The notes under the pieces are model-generated. The model saw only the letters and a program-made list of their open reading frames with translations, was not told where the DNA came from and ran no database searches. From assembly GCF_004785795.1 (NCBI RefSeq), contig NZ_SRRO01000001.1, positions 620,001 through 684,000 on the forward strand: DNA of 64,000 nt, written 5' to 3'. Below, piece after piece: positions 34,483 through 42,903 of the stretch; position 1 is the stretch's first letter, and every line of letters begins with the position of its first letter. The translations under genes were made by a program, and so were the position numbers. The stretch is from Nocardioides eburneiflavus. GTDB lineage: Bacteria > Actinomycetota > Actinomycetes > Propionibacteriales > Nocardioidaceae.

Positions 34483-35088
34483 ATGCCGTACCTGATGCGT
34501 GTCGAGCTCCCCGATGTCCCGGGGTCGCTGGGCCGCGTCGCGAGCGCGATCGGTGAGGCGGGCGGCGACATCGAGGCGATCGAGATCGTCGAGAAGCGCG
34601 ACGGCTTCGCAGTCGACGACGTCCTGCTCGAGATCCCGCCCGGCACCATGCCCGACTCGATCATCTCCGCCTGCTCCGTGCTCGACGGGGTGAGCGTGCT
34701 GTGGATCAGCCGCTACGCCGCCGGCGGCAACCTCTTCCTCGACCTCGAGGTCGTCGAGGCCCTCACCGAGGACCCCTCCACCGCTCGCGACCGGCTCGTC
34801 GAGCTGCTGCCGATCGCCTTCCGCGTCGACTGGGCCGCGCGGGTCACGCCGGGCGAGAACGGCGGCACCGTCGTGCACGCGACCGACGCGGCCCCCTCGG
34901 CGTATGACGTCCAGCCGGTCGCGGCGCCCACCCGGCTGCCGGGCGACGAGGTCTACGTCGAGTGCGCCGCCCCGTTCGGCAACGACCTCGTGCTGATGGG
35001 CCGCCGCGGCGGACCGGAGTTCCTCGACTCCGAGCTCGCCCGCCTCGAGCACCTGCTCGGCCTGGCCATCACGATCAGCCACGGCTGA
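34483..35088 (+). CDS. ACT-domain amino-acid-binding protein
   Basis: 201 residues. The N-terminal ACT domain (MRVELPDVPGSLGRVASAIGEAGGDIEAIEIVEK) has the classic DxPGxLxxV turn and GGDI. A second half without catalytic residues follows (FLDLEVVEALTEDP...VVHATDAAPSAY...GLAITISHG). Such proteins sense small ligands, often amino acids. No enzymatic domain is fused. It is 36 bp downstream of recD on the same strand, but no functional link is evident. Confidence 0.85.
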   Translation: MPYLMRVELPDVPGSLGRVASAIGEAGGDIEAIEIVEKRDGFAVDDVLLEIPPGTMPDSIISACSVLDGVSVLWISRYAAGGNLFLDLEVVEALTEDPSTARDRLVELLPIAFRVDWAARVTPGENGGTVVHATDAAPSAYDVQPVAAPTRLPGDEVYVECAAPFGNDLVLMGRRGGPEFLDSELARLEHLLGLAITISHG

Positions 35089-35104
35089 GGTTGTCCGCCC
35101 GCCT

Positions 35105-35247
35105 CGCCCGCGGGCGGTGCCAGAGCCACATTCCGTCCGCGCGAATTGTGGCTGACGCACCGCTCCACGAAGTCCGGCGTACGACGCGCCCGCGGGCGGT
35201 GCCAGAGCCACATTCCGTCCGCGCGAGATGTGGCTGGCGCACCGCTC
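35105..35247. repeat. Two tandem 61-bp hairpin repeats
   Basis: Units 35105-35165 and 35187-35247 share 58 of 61 bases with an 82-bp period. Each folds on itself: GCGGTGC...GCACCGC outside and AGCCACA...TGTGGCT inside, around CATTCCGTCCGCGCGA-type loops. They fill the 168-bp gap between the ends of the convergent ACT and MFS genes, so a bidirectional terminator role is likely. Confidence 0.85.
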
Positions 35248-35256
35248 GACCGGAGG

Positions 35257-36573
35257 TCAGGCCACCGACCGGATCCGTGTCACGAAGACCGACCCCAGCA
35301 CGCAGAACGCGAACCCGACGAGGTAGACCACGCCGTAGCCCAGCGACCAGGACTCGCCCTGCGTGGCCACCGACCCGCCCAGCTCGCGTACGGCGACCAG
35401 TAGCGCGCCGGCGATGGCCGGCGCCAGCACCTGCGGCAGGGCGGAGGCGATGTTGATGACGCCGAGGTCCTTCGCGCGGTCCCCGGCGCCGGGCAGTACC
35501 TGCGTGATCAGCGCGAAGTCGACGGCCTGGTAGACGCCGAACCCGGCCCCCAGCACGGCCGCAGCGAGCAGCGCTCCGGGCCACGCCTGCCAGAGCCCGA
35601 GGACGAGCGAGCTGGCGCCGATCAGTGCGCCGGACCAGATCACGAAGACCTTGCGCCGGCCGATGCGGTCGCTCCAGTGGCCGACGACGACGGTCGTCGC
35701 GACGGTGCACCCGCCGTAGATCAGGACGAGGACGCCCAGCCTGGCGGTGGCGTCGTCGTCGCCGAACCCGAGGCCGTCGGTGAGGAAGTAGTAGAGGTAG
35801 TTGAGGGCGATCCAGTTGCCGAGGTTGACCAGGAACCGGGTCAGCCACGCCCAGGCGAAGTCGGGGTGCTCGCGCGGCGAGACCCAGAACGAGCGGACCA
35901 GGCGCTTCCAGTCCATCGGAGCCAGCTGGTGGTCCGGCGGCAGCGGGATGTCGCGCGACCCGACGAGGTAGGGCACGGACAGCAGCAGCATCACCACTGC
36001 GATCGCGACGTAGCCCTGGGCGATCGAGCCGGTGACCTCGGCGATCTTGATGCCGAGCAGCACCCCGACCGTGCCGGCGATGGCGATCAGGCCGCCGATG
36101 AGCCCGCGCCGCGGGACCGGCACCTGGTCGGGCACGGCCGCGACGCCGCCGGCCCAGGCGGCGTTGAGGGAGAGCTGGACCAGGCTCCAGGCGACGACCA
36201 TCCACAGCGCGCCCTCGGCCACCGACAGCAGCAGCAGGGACGCGGCGCCGAGGACCACGCCGCCGAGGATCCACGGCACCCGGCGCCCGAGGCGCGAGCG
36301 CGTACGGTCGCTGAACGCGCCCCACACGGGGTTCGCGACGAGCGACACCGACGCACCGGCGAACAGGACTACCGCGAGCAGCCCCTCCTTGCTCATCCCG
36401 CCGGGCTCGGCGGCGGCGACGTCGGCCGCCTGCTGGGCGAGCAGGACCTGGATCGGGCCGAACCAGCCCGCCATCAGGCCGAGGTTGAGCAGCACGAGGG
36501 CGCCGACCCACCTAGCCGGTGGCGCGTCGACGGGGTCGTCGAAGGCCGAGCGGGTCGGCACCGTGGTCGTCAC
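35257..36573 (-). CDS. MFS transporter
   Basis: 438 residues with twelve hydrophobic helices. The loop between helices 2 and 3, NPVWGAFSDRTRSRLGRRVPWI, is the MFS motif A in the form found in sugar-cation symporters (GPH/MelB-like). A second copy after helix 8, GHWSDRIGRRKVFV, marks the half-repeat. The central cytoplasmic loop (PLPPDHQLAPMDWKRLVRSF) is normal. The substrate cannot be told; sugars or small organic molecules are possible. The gene stands alone with its own promoter. Confidence 0.9.
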   Translation of the reverse strand: MTTTVPTRSAFDDPVDAPPARWVGALVLLNLGLMAGWFGPIQVLLAQQAADVAAAEPGGMSKEGLLAVVLFAGASVSLVANPVWGAFSDRTRSRLGRRVPWILGGVVLGAASLLLLSVAEGALWMVVAWSLVQLSLNAAWAGGVAAVPDQVPVPRRGLIGGLIAIAGTVGVLLGIKIAEVTGSIAQGYVAIAVVMLLLSVPYLVGSRDIPLPPDHQLAPMDWKRLVRSFWVSPREHPDFAWAWLTRFLVNLGNWIALNYLYYFLTDGLGFGDDDATARLGVLVLIYGGCTVATTVVVGHWSDRIGRRKVFVIWSGALIGASSLVLGLWQAWPGALLAAAVLGAGFGVYQAVDFALITQVLPGAGDRAKDLGVINIASALPQVLAPAIAGALLVAVRELGGSVATQGESWSLGYGVVYLVGFAFCVLGSVFVTRIRSVA

Positions 36574-36689
36574 GGCGTCATTGTGGGGCCGGGAGACGTC
36601 GACCGGAAGGGCGCCCGGCCGTTGCGCGTGCCCGCACGACGCGGTCGGATGGAGGTACGCACACCCGACGCGACGAGAAGGACACGGTC

Positions 36690-36860
36690 ATGAGCGAGCA
36701 GGCGCCACTCCCAGACGACGCGACTGAACCGGAGGACCCGTTCGAGCCGGAGGCGCCGGCCCACGTGGACCCCGACGAGGAGACGATCGTGCACGACGAG
36801 GACCTCGACGACGAGGCGGTCGTCGACGAGGTCGAGCCGGAGTCCGAGCAGCCGATCTGA
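36690..36860 (+). CDS. Small highly acidic protein
   Basis: 56 residues, about 40 percent Asp/Glu with no Lys or Arg. GAGAAGGA lies 8 nt before the ATG at 36690. No hydrophobic segment or Cys. Low complexity prevents family assignment; intrinsically disordered and cytosolic by composition. It ends 2 bp before the end of the convergent reductase gene. Confidence 0.6.
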   Translation: MSEQAPLPDDATEPEDPFEPEAPAHVDPDEETIVHDEDLDDEAVVDEVEPESEQPI

Positions 36861-36862
36861 GG

Positions 36863-37303
36863 TCAGGCGCGCTCGAGCAGGAAGAGCGGGATCTCCCGGT
36901 CGGTCTTCTCCTGGTAGGAGGCGTACGTCGGCCAGGTCGCGACGGCGTGCCGCCACCAGTCGGTGCGCTCCTCCCCCTCGAGGATCCGAGCGGTGTAGAC
37001 GTGCTTCTCCGCACCGTCCTGGAGCTCGGCCTCGGGGTGGGCGACGAGGTTGTGGTACCACTCGGGGTTCTGAGGGGCCCCGCCCAGCGACGCGACCGCG
37101 AGGTAGGCCCCGTCGCGCTCGACCTTCATCACCGGGTTCTTGCGGAGGTGGCCGGACTTCGCGCCGACCGAGGTGATGACCACGATCGGGTAGCCGGTGT
37201 CGCGCAGGGTGTTCGCCCTCTCGCCGTTGCTGGCCTCGTACTCCGCCACCTGGTCGCGGACCCACTGGGCGGCGCTCGGGACATAGGTTCCAGTCAGTGC
37301 CAT
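36863..37303 (-). CDS. Deazaflavin (F420)-dependent nitroreductase-family protein
   Basis: 146 residues. Split-beta-barrel fold of the Ddn/FDOR-A group: VVITSVGAKSGHLRKNPVMKVERDGAYLAVASLGGAPQNPEWYHNL contains the S-G-x-x-R-x-N-P-V/L and GG-x-P-x-NP-x-WYxN motifs that bind F420. GERTDWWRHAVATWPTYASYQEKTDREIPLFLLE closes the family pattern. It reduces quinones, nitro compounds or related small molecules using F420H2. Actinobacterial genomes carry many paralogues; substrate unknown. Confidence 0.93.
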   Translation of the reverse strand: MALTGTYVPSAAQWVRDQVAEYEASNGERANTLRDTGYPIVVITSVGAKSGHLRKNPVMKVERDGAYLAVASLGGAPQNPEWYHNLVAHPEAELQDGAEKHVYTARILEGEERTDWWRHAVATWPTYASYQEKTDREIPLFLLERA

Positions 37304-37364
37304 GCCCGGCACAACACCACGGGCCGCGACGATCTTCCACCGTCGTGGTGGATACGGTTCGACC

Positions 37365-37448
37365 ATGAGTGAGCGCAGCGAACGAATCATCCAACGCTGG
37401 GTGCCCAGTGCCTCGTGCGCGCACGGAGCGAAGCGAGTACGGGCATGA
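37365..37448 (+). other. Possible 27-codon leader frame coupled to menB
   Basis: ATG at 37365 opens MSERSERIIQRWVPSASCAH..., whose TGA overlaps the menB ATG (ATGA at 37445-37448). The DNA contains paired motifs GAGCGCAGCGAACG and GCACGGAGCGAAGCGAG. It may be a translated coupling leader or only a repeat-derived open frame; ribosome-site evidence is weak. Confidence 0.25.
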
Positions 37449-38380
37449 GTGCCCTCGAGGGCGTCAGCGAGATCTTCGACCCCGAGGCGTGGGACGCCGT
37501 GCCCGGCTTCGACGACCTCACCGACCTGACCTACCACCGCGCCCGCGAGCACGGCACCGTACGCATCGCCTTCGACCGCCCCGACGTGCTCAACGCGTTC
37601 CGGCCGCACACCGTCGACGAGCTGCTCCGCACGCTGGAGCACGCGCGACAGTCGGCCGACGTCGGCTGCGTGATCCTCACCGGCAACGGACCGAGCGCCA
37701 AGAACGGCAAGTGGGCCTTCTGCACCGGCGGCGACCAGCGCATCCGCGGCCGGGCCGGCTACCTGTACGAGACCGACGGGCACGTCGATGCCGGTGCCGA
37801 GCCCAACCCGATCGACAAGGCCAAGCTCGCCCGCCTCCACATCCTGGAGTGCCAGCGACTGATCCGCTTCATGCCGAAGGTCGTCATCTGCGTGGTCCCC
37901 GGGTGGGCCGCGGGCGGCGGGCACAGCCTGCACGTCGTCGCCGACCTCACCCTCGCCAGCCGCGAGCACGCGCGCTTCAAGCAGACCGACGCCGACGTCG
38001 GGTCCTTCGACGGCGGCTACGGCTCGGCCTACCTCGCGCGCCAGGTCGGGCAGAAGTTCGCCCGCGAGATCTTCTTCCTCGCCGACGAGTACGACGCCGA
38101 GGAGATGCACCGGATGGGTGCGGTCAACCGCGTTGTCGAGCACGCCGACCTCGAGAGGGTCGCGCTCGACTGGGGACGGAAGATCAACGGCAAGTCCCCC
38201 ACCGCCCAGCGGATGCTGAAGTACTCCTTCAACCTGCTCGACGACGGGCTCGTCGGCCAGCAGCTCTTCGCCGGTGAGGCGACCCGCCTGGCCTACATGA
38301 CCGACGAGGCGCAGGAGGGTCGCGACCAGTTCCTCGAGAAGCGCGACCCCGACTGGTCGCCCTTCCCCTGGTACTTCTGA
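37445..38380 (+). CDS. menB: 1,4-dihydroxy-2-naphthoyl-CoA synthase
   Basis: 311 residues. A crotonase-fold enzyme that closes the naphthoquinone ring in menaquinone synthesis. The MenB-specific patterns are present: IAFDRPDVLNAFRPHTVDEL, FCTGGDQRIRG, VVPGWAAGGGHSLHVVADLTLAS, QTDADVGSFDGGYGSAYLARQVG, and the C-terminal DPDWSPFPWYF that reaches a neighbouring subunit. The 3' end is the sequence duplicated at 51061, so this copy has been restored by site-specific insertion of the element downstream. No other men genes are in the window. Confidence 0.97.
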   Translation: MSALEGVSEIFDPEAWDAVPGFDDLTDLTYHRAREHGTVRIAFDRPDVLNAFRPHTVDELLRTLEHARQSADVGCVILTGNGPSAKNGKWAFCTGGDQRIRGRAGYLYETDGHVDAGAEPNPIDKAKLARLHILECQRLIRFMPKVVICVVPGWAAGGGHSLHVVADLTLASREHARFKQTDADVGSFDGGYGSAYLARQVGQKFAREIFFLADEYDAEEMHRMGAVNRVVEHADLERVALDWGRKINGKSPTAQRMLKYSFNLLDDGLVGQQLFAGEATRLAYMTDEAQEGRDQFLEKRDPDWSPFPWYF

Positions 38381-38381
38381 G
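38360..38381. repeat. 22-bp direct repeat at menB 3' end, left copy
   Basis: Encodes the last six residues and stop of MenB plus one base; identical to 51061-51082. Bases outside differ (G38359 against T51060, T38382 against C51083 after the shared G). Confidence 0.85.
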
Positions 38382-38469
38382 TTGCTTCGTTTGTGCAGGT
38401 CACGGGCCGCGATTCCCGCGGCAGTCCGCACCCGGTCCGCAGAACACTTGCCTGAGGTTTCACACACGG

Positions 38470-38865
38470 TCACAGCCACATGCGCTTGATGGTTCCGTCG
38501 CCATACACGTGCCAGAAACCGGTCGCCTGCCGAGAGACGGCTCGGCCAATCGCGGGCATCGCCCGCAGCAGAGTTGCGGAGATCGTGTCCAGGTTCGCGT
38601 TGCCGTCGGCCAAGCAGACGAGGAGGCCGTCCTGGAGTGCGGCTAGTTCCTGCGCTCTGTAGCGAATCCGGCGGTCCGTGGAGAGTAGTACCCACCCGCG
38701 GCGACAGCCCTCTGAGATCCAGTCCTCATCGGCGATTTCTTGAGCATCGTCTGGATAGTGGTCGGCGATGAGGTGGACGATCTGTCCCTCTTCACGAAGT
38801 TTGCGCGCCGAGACATTCCCCAGACTGCGGTCGAGAGAGAACTCAGGCTGCATGTCGGAGGACAT
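38470..38865 (-). CDS. PIN-like toxin (DUF5615/VapC45 type)
   Basis: 131 residues from ATG at 38865 (ATG at 38853 is the alternative). FSLDRSLGNVSARKLREEG at the start and DEDWISEGCRRGWVLLSTDRRIRYR in the middle give the Asp pattern of PIN-like DUF5615 ribonucleases (D12, D47/D49, D64). VSRQATGFWHVYGDGTIKRMWL closes it. Its start lies within the last codons of a DUF433 antitoxin frame, the standard arrangement of this toxin-antitoxin class. That antitoxin is frameshifted here, so the toxin may be free, silent or also defective. Confidence 0.8.
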   Translation of the reverse strand: MSSDMQPEFSLDRSLGNVSARKLREEGQIVHLIADHYPDDAQEIADEDWISEGCRRGWVLLSTDRRIRYRAQELAALQDGLLVCLADGNANLDTISATLLRAMPAIGRAVSRQATGFWHVYGDGTIKRMWL

Positions 38866-39455
38866 CCCCGACAGCAGACTCGGTCAGGTCGTACTCGTCA
38901 GCCACCTGCTTGATGGACTCACCTGCACGCCAGAGCGCCACGACGTCGTCGATCTTCACCTTGTTCCGATCGAGGACCGGCGCACCCCAACCGAACCACG
39001 GGTCGATCACGACGTCGGCACCAACGGCGTACCGGAGAGCCTGAGTCGTTTTGGCGACCCATCTTCGGACCACTCGATGTAGCGGAGGTTTCTCGCGAGC
39101 GTGCACGAGCGAGTCGTCAGCAAAGGCGTACGAAGACGGTGACACCGTCGGTGGCGATGCGCTTGCTGGCGAGGGCGTACGGGTCATCGAACTCGGCACG
39201 AACGATCGCAGCTGCCTTCTTGATGTCGGCCAGAGACATGCCTAGGTCACGCAGCGCGCGCAGGACGTAGGCTTCGATGATCCCGACGAACGGCACACGC
39301 GGCCATCGACGTCGCTCTGGCGTAACCGCATGGACCAGCGGTTCTCCGGACCTTGACGCGGCGACCCAGTTGTCCAGGGTGCCTTCTGGCATCCACATGT
39401 GCCGGGCTGCTTCGCGGGCAGCCAGGAGCGGAGCGGTATAGATGTCGATCGCAAC
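38843..39455 (-). pseudogene. DUF433 antitoxin, frameshifted and without a usable start
   Basis: Two frames together make a normal long DUF433 antitoxin of about 204 residues. Frame 1 (from 39455) reads AIDIYTAPLLAAREAARHMWMPEGTLDNWVAAS...GMSLADIKKAAAIVRAEFDDPYALASKRIATDGVTVFVRL and hits a stop at 39117. Frame 2 resumes as ADDSLVHAREKP...VVIDPWFGWGAPVLDRNKVKIDDVVALWRAGESIKQVADEYDL to 38843. The join needs removal of one base in the AAA run at 39122-39124. The codon where the family starts is GTT (39455-39453) behind a good GGGAGGAG, suggesting a second lesion, GTG to GTT. The quoted text is a reading by eye; a sequencing error cannot be excluded. Confidence 0.8.
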
Positions 39456-39708
39456 TCGACTCCTCCCAACGTCCCGCGGTCGTCCGAAGAGCAGCCCCAC
39501 GACGCTGGCTTGGTCTCGTTGCTCAGTATGGCGCGCCGGAAGTAGCGGTCGCGAGGCTGTGGTCGGATCGCCAGTGGATGAGATCGTGCGAGTCAACGAC
39601 TGCCATGAGCCATCAACCGTTCGCGGCGCTTCGAGCTGGCTTGGTTGCGGGAGATGTCGATCGGGGTATGGCTGAGCTAGTAATCCTCGACTCCCCAACG
39701 GAGTCGAA

Positions 39709-40992
39709 CTAGAGATCAGCAGCCAGCCTGCGCTGATTACGGCGTCCGACGCCCTGGGCTCGGCTGGAGCGGACGCCAACACCCATCGGCGCTTCCGGGG
39801 CGATGAGCGCCTCTTCGGCTTTCGCGGCGCCGGTGAGTTCGGCGAGCAGGAACGCCGTGACGTAGTGCCGCACGACGGCCCTTGCTCGTTCGCGGTCCCA
39901 GCCGGGGTCGTCGCAGAAGCCGGTGCGGAGAAGCCGGACGATGCGCCTCGCGCGATCGCAGTCGCCGGTGAAGATGAAGTGTTCAGCGCCCTCGAGCGCG
40001 ACCTCCACCTTACGGGGGCTGGAGCTGCTGTCGAAGGCCAGCCGTGAGGTCCAGGCGAACGGCGAGTCGCGGTCGGCGGTTCCGCCCATCACCAAGAGCG
40101 GCGCGGTGACCTCGGCGAGCCCCGACTCTCCGAACATGGCAGCGTCGCCGGCCAGGGACACGATCGCGTCCACCGGGGCCGGCGGGGTGGTGCTAGCGGC
40201 GGCGACGTCGTCGATGCGTGGCTCCAGGGCGTCGCAGAGGAACACGATCGGGTCGTCGTCCCCGCGGGCGCGGTCACAGCTGGCGGTGAACGCGTCCGGA
40301 TCGACCCGCGCGCCTCCCGCCGCGAGTGCGGTGTAGCCCCCGTAGGAGTGGCCGAGTATCCCGACGGTGTTCGGGTCGACGAGTCCCGCAAGGTCTCCGC
40401 CGGGGTCGGCCGCCATCTTGACGTAGGTGCGGGTCGCAGCGACGGCTGCGGGCCGGTCGACGGCAGAGCGCCACAAGTCCGACGGGTTGAGCGTCTCCTC
40501 GTGCTGGGGCGCGACCACGACGAAGCCGTGAGAGGCGAGGTGCTCGGCGAGCCAGGCGTAGCTGTCGGGGGTGATGGCGAACCCAGCCGAGAGCACCACC
40601 AGCGGGTAGGGTCCACCGTCGAGATCGGCCTCGGCTCCGAGCCGCGCTGTCCCGGGGTACGTCGCCAGGGCTGTCGTGGCGCGCGGGCCGAGCACGGTGA
40701 GGGAGTAGGAGTACCGCATCGCCGGTTCCTCAGCGGCGGTGTCGACCGCGGGGTACCACGCGGTCATCGCGACAGGAGCTTCGTCGGCTCCGATGCGGCG
40801 TACACCGACCCGGTGGGGGCCGGCAGCGGCGTGGCCGATGGCCTGGTCGGGCGGCTCGGCCGCCCCGGCGACGTCGGGGACGTCGAATCCGAAGAGGTAG
40901 GACCCGGCGTGGCCCACCAGCCCGACCATCACGACCCCGACCAGGGCCCCGATGAGCAGCATCGAGCGAACGGCTCGGCGCATGGCGTTCAT
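39709..40992 (-). CDS. Exported alpha/beta hydrolase (dienelactone hydrolase/PAF-acetylhydrolase-like)
   Basis: 427 residues; GAAGGGAG precedes ATG at 40992. An N-terminal membrane helix RSMLLIGALVGVVMVGLVGHAG acts as signal or anchor. The alpha/beta-hydrolase core includes PLVVLSAGFAITPDSYAWLAEHLASHGFVVV, the nucleophile elbow GHSYGGY, PLLVMGGTADRDSPF and the catalytic His in EGAEHFIF. The extended region between strands has two Cys that could be bridged outside. Third gene of the AraC-linked module (MDR, DUF4386, hydrolase), 25 bp downstream of the DUF4386 gene. Likely an esterase or lipase at the membrane face; substrate unknown. Confidence 0.88.
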   Translation of the reverse strand: MNAMRRAVRSMLLIGALVGVVMVGLVGHAGSYLFGFDVPDVAGAAEPPDQAIGHAAAGPHRVGVRRIGADEAPVAMTAWYPAVDTAAEEPAMRYSYSLTVLGPRATTALATYPGTARLGAEADLDGGPYPLVVLSAGFAITPDSYAWLAEHLASHGFVVVAPQHEETLNPSDLWRSAVDRPAAVAATRTYVKMAADPGGDLAGLVDPNTVGILGHSYGGYTALAAGGARVDPDAFTASCDRARGDDDPIVFLCDALEPRIDDVAAASTTPPAPVDAIVSLAGDAAMFGESGLAEVTAPLLVMGGTADRDSPFAWTSRLAFDSSSSPRKVEVALEGAEHFIFTGDCDRARRIVRLLRTGFCDDPGWDRERARAVVRHYVTAFLLAELTGAAKAEEALIAPEAPMGVGVRSSRAQGVGRRNQRRLAADL

Positions 40993-41017
40993 GGCGCGCT
41001 CCCTTCAGTAGCGGCGG

Positions 41018-41794
41018 TCAGAGCTGGGATTGCTGGGCGCGGGCGGTGGCGGCCGCCCAACGGTCGTTGTCGATGCCCTTGACGAGCAGCCAGACGGCGA
41101 AGACCAGCTCGCCCGGGACGGCGAGGACGAGGACCACGAACTCCCACGTGCCGGCCAGACCGGGTGCCAGGAAGGTACCGAAGCTCTGCGCGAGGTAGCC
41201 GGCGCCGGCCAGTGCGAGCAGGATGCCAGTGATGCGCGGTAGGAAGCCGGAGCGGTGGACCAGCCAACCGGTGAGCAGCAACGAGAGGGCGAAGAAGAAG
41301 CCCCAGATCAACACGATGTGCTCGTTGGCCTCCTGGAAGAAGAGTGCGAGCGCGTCGCGCTGGTCGGCGTCGAACGCGGCGAGGTAGCCGTTGTCGCTGA
41401 CCGCGATCATCGTGAACACGCCGGTGACCAGACAGCCGGCGGCCATCACGACGGCCTCGGCGACGCGTGCCAGGGCTCCAGCGAGCGACAGCGACCGGCT
41501 GACGGGACGCAGCAGCGTGTAGAGCACGCCGGCCAGGACGACCTCGACGAGCACGATCGCGGCCTCACCGGCCAGCCCCCACCGGAAGAAGGTCTCCTGT
41601 GCACGGATGTTGTCCGCGGTTGCCGCGGCGTCTCCCGGGACGACCAGGCTGGACCGGACGAAGGTGGCGAGCGGGTAGATCACGAAGATCGTGAGGTAGA
41701 GGACGCCCGCGACCCTGGTGAGCCGGCGTAGCCGCGGACGCTGTAACGCGCTCGGTGACACCTCGGTCGGACCAGTAGCGGTGATGGTTGACAT
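41018..41794 (-). CDS. DUF4386-type six-helix membrane protein
   Basis: 258 residues from ATG at 41794 behind AGGAG. Six or so hydrophobic helices: LTRVAGVLYLTIFVIYPLAT, EAAIVLVEVVLAGVLYTLL, AEAVVMAAGCLVTGVFTMIAV, IVLIWGFFFALSLLLTGWLV, ITGILLALAGAGYLAQSF, FVVLVLAVPGELVFAVWLLV. GWLVHRSGFLPRITG and PGELVFAVWLLVKG are the most typical DUF4386 patterns. No known biochemical function. Sits 30 bp downstream of the oxidoreductase gene and 25 bp upstream of the hydrolase, so one operon. Confidence 0.85.
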   Translation of the reverse strand: MSTITATGPTEVSPSALQRPRLRRLTRVAGVLYLTIFVIYPLATFVRSSLVVPGDAAATADNIRAQETFFRWGLAGEAAIVLVEVVLAGVLYTLLRPVSRSLSLAGALARVAEAVVMAAGCLVTGVFTMIAVSDNGYLAAFDADQRDALALFFQEANEHIVLIWGFFFALSLLLTGWLVHRSGFLPRITGILLALAGAGYLAQSFGTFLAPGLAGTWEFVVLVLAVPGELVFAVWLLVKGIDNDRWAAATARAQQSQL

Positions 41795-41824
41795 GACTTC
41801 TCCTGATGGGTTGTGGATGGGCAT

Positions 41825-42808
41825 TCACGGGACGAGCACGACCCGGCCGCGTGCCTTGCCGAGGCCGACGAACTCGATGGCGTCGGCGGCGTCTCGCAGG
41901 GCGTAGGCCGCTTCGATGGCCGAGTGCACCTGTCCGCTCGCGAGGAGCGAGAGGACGGTCGCGAGGTCGGTGCGCTTCGGCGTCGCGAACAGCGGCCGCA
42001 GCCGTTGAGACACGAACGGGGAGAGGAGGGTCGCGGCAGCGAACCGGCGCATCCCCGTGACTGAGCGAGCCGTACCGCCCCCGACGACGACGTAGCGGCC
42101 GCCGGGGGTGGCCAGCCGGCGGGCGTGCAGCAGTGGCAGGTGGCCGACGAGATCCACCACGAGGTCGTGACCGGTACACGTGGTGAGGTCCTGGGTCAGG
42201 TAGTCGACGACGTGGTCGGCGCCGAACGAGCGGACGAGCTCGACGTTGCGGGTCGAGCAGACGGCGGTCACCTCTGTGCGGTACGCCTTGGCGAGCTGGA
42301 CCGCGAACGAGCCGACGCCGCCCGATGCGCCGATCACCAACACCCGCCTGGCGGTGTCGATGCCGCCGGCGCGGAGTGCCTGGAGTGCGGTCACGCCGGC
42401 CGAGGGTGTCGCTGCAGCCTCCTCGAACGAGACTGCGTCCGGCTTCGCTAGCAGCGACGCCTGCGAGGCGGCCGCGTACGACGCGAAGGCGCCGTCGGCC
42501 CAGCCGACCACGGCGTCACCGTGCCGCCAGCCGGTCACACCCGGGCCGACGGCGACGACGGTGCCGGCGACATCGGTGCCGGGCACGGGACGCTTCGGGC
42601 GAGGCAGTCCGTAGGAGAGGCGGGCGGCGTAGGGCAGGCCCTCGACTGCGAGCGCGTCGCCGCGATTGATGCCGGCGGCGCGAACGCGGAGCACGACCTG
42701 GTCGTCGGCCGGAGCGGGCATGGTGGCCATGCGCTGCCCGAGGTCGGCGGGCGGTCCGTAGCGGGTGTGGGAGACGACGTGAACGGTGTCAGGGAGCTGT
42801 GTGGTCAT
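41825..42808 (-). CDS. Zinc-independent MDR-family NADPH:quinone oxidoreductase-like protein
   Basis: 327 residues from ATG at 42808. Medium-chain dehydrogenase/reductase of the quinone oxidoreductase branch: N-terminal GroES-like domain (VVLRVRAAGINRGDALAVEGLPYAAR, PVPGTDVAGTVVAVGPGVTGWRHGDAVVG) and Rossmann domain with ASGGVGSFAVQLAKA. Cys zinc ligands are absent. C-terminal ALRDAADAIEFVGLGKARGRVVLVP is standard. First gene of the module, divergent from the AraC regulator at 42904 by 95 bp. About half of residues match the paralogue at 46282 by eye. Confidence 0.92.
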   Translation of the reverse strand: MTTQLPDTVHVVSHTRYGPPADLGQRMATMPAPADDQVVLRVRAAGINRGDALAVEGLPYAARLSYGLPRPKRPVPGTDVAGTVVAVGPGVTGWRHGDAVVGWADGAFASYAAASQASLLAKPDAVSFEEAAATPSAGVTALQALRAGGIDTARRVLVIGASGGVGSFAVQLAKAYRTEVTAVCSTRNVELVRSFGADHVVDYLTQDLTTCTGHDLVVDLVGHLPLLHARRLATPGGRYVVVGGGTARSVTGMRRFAAATLLSPFVSQRLRPLFATPKRTDLATVLSLLASGQVHSAIEAAYALRDAADAIEFVGLGKARGRVVLVP

Positions 42809-42903
42809 GTCGTCGACGCTAGGAATCGTGGTAGGTCCGTGGCTTGGCATCGCGGGCCGTTCCGTTGACCGTTGCGGCCACGGGGTCAGTAAGGTGAGGT
42901 GGC

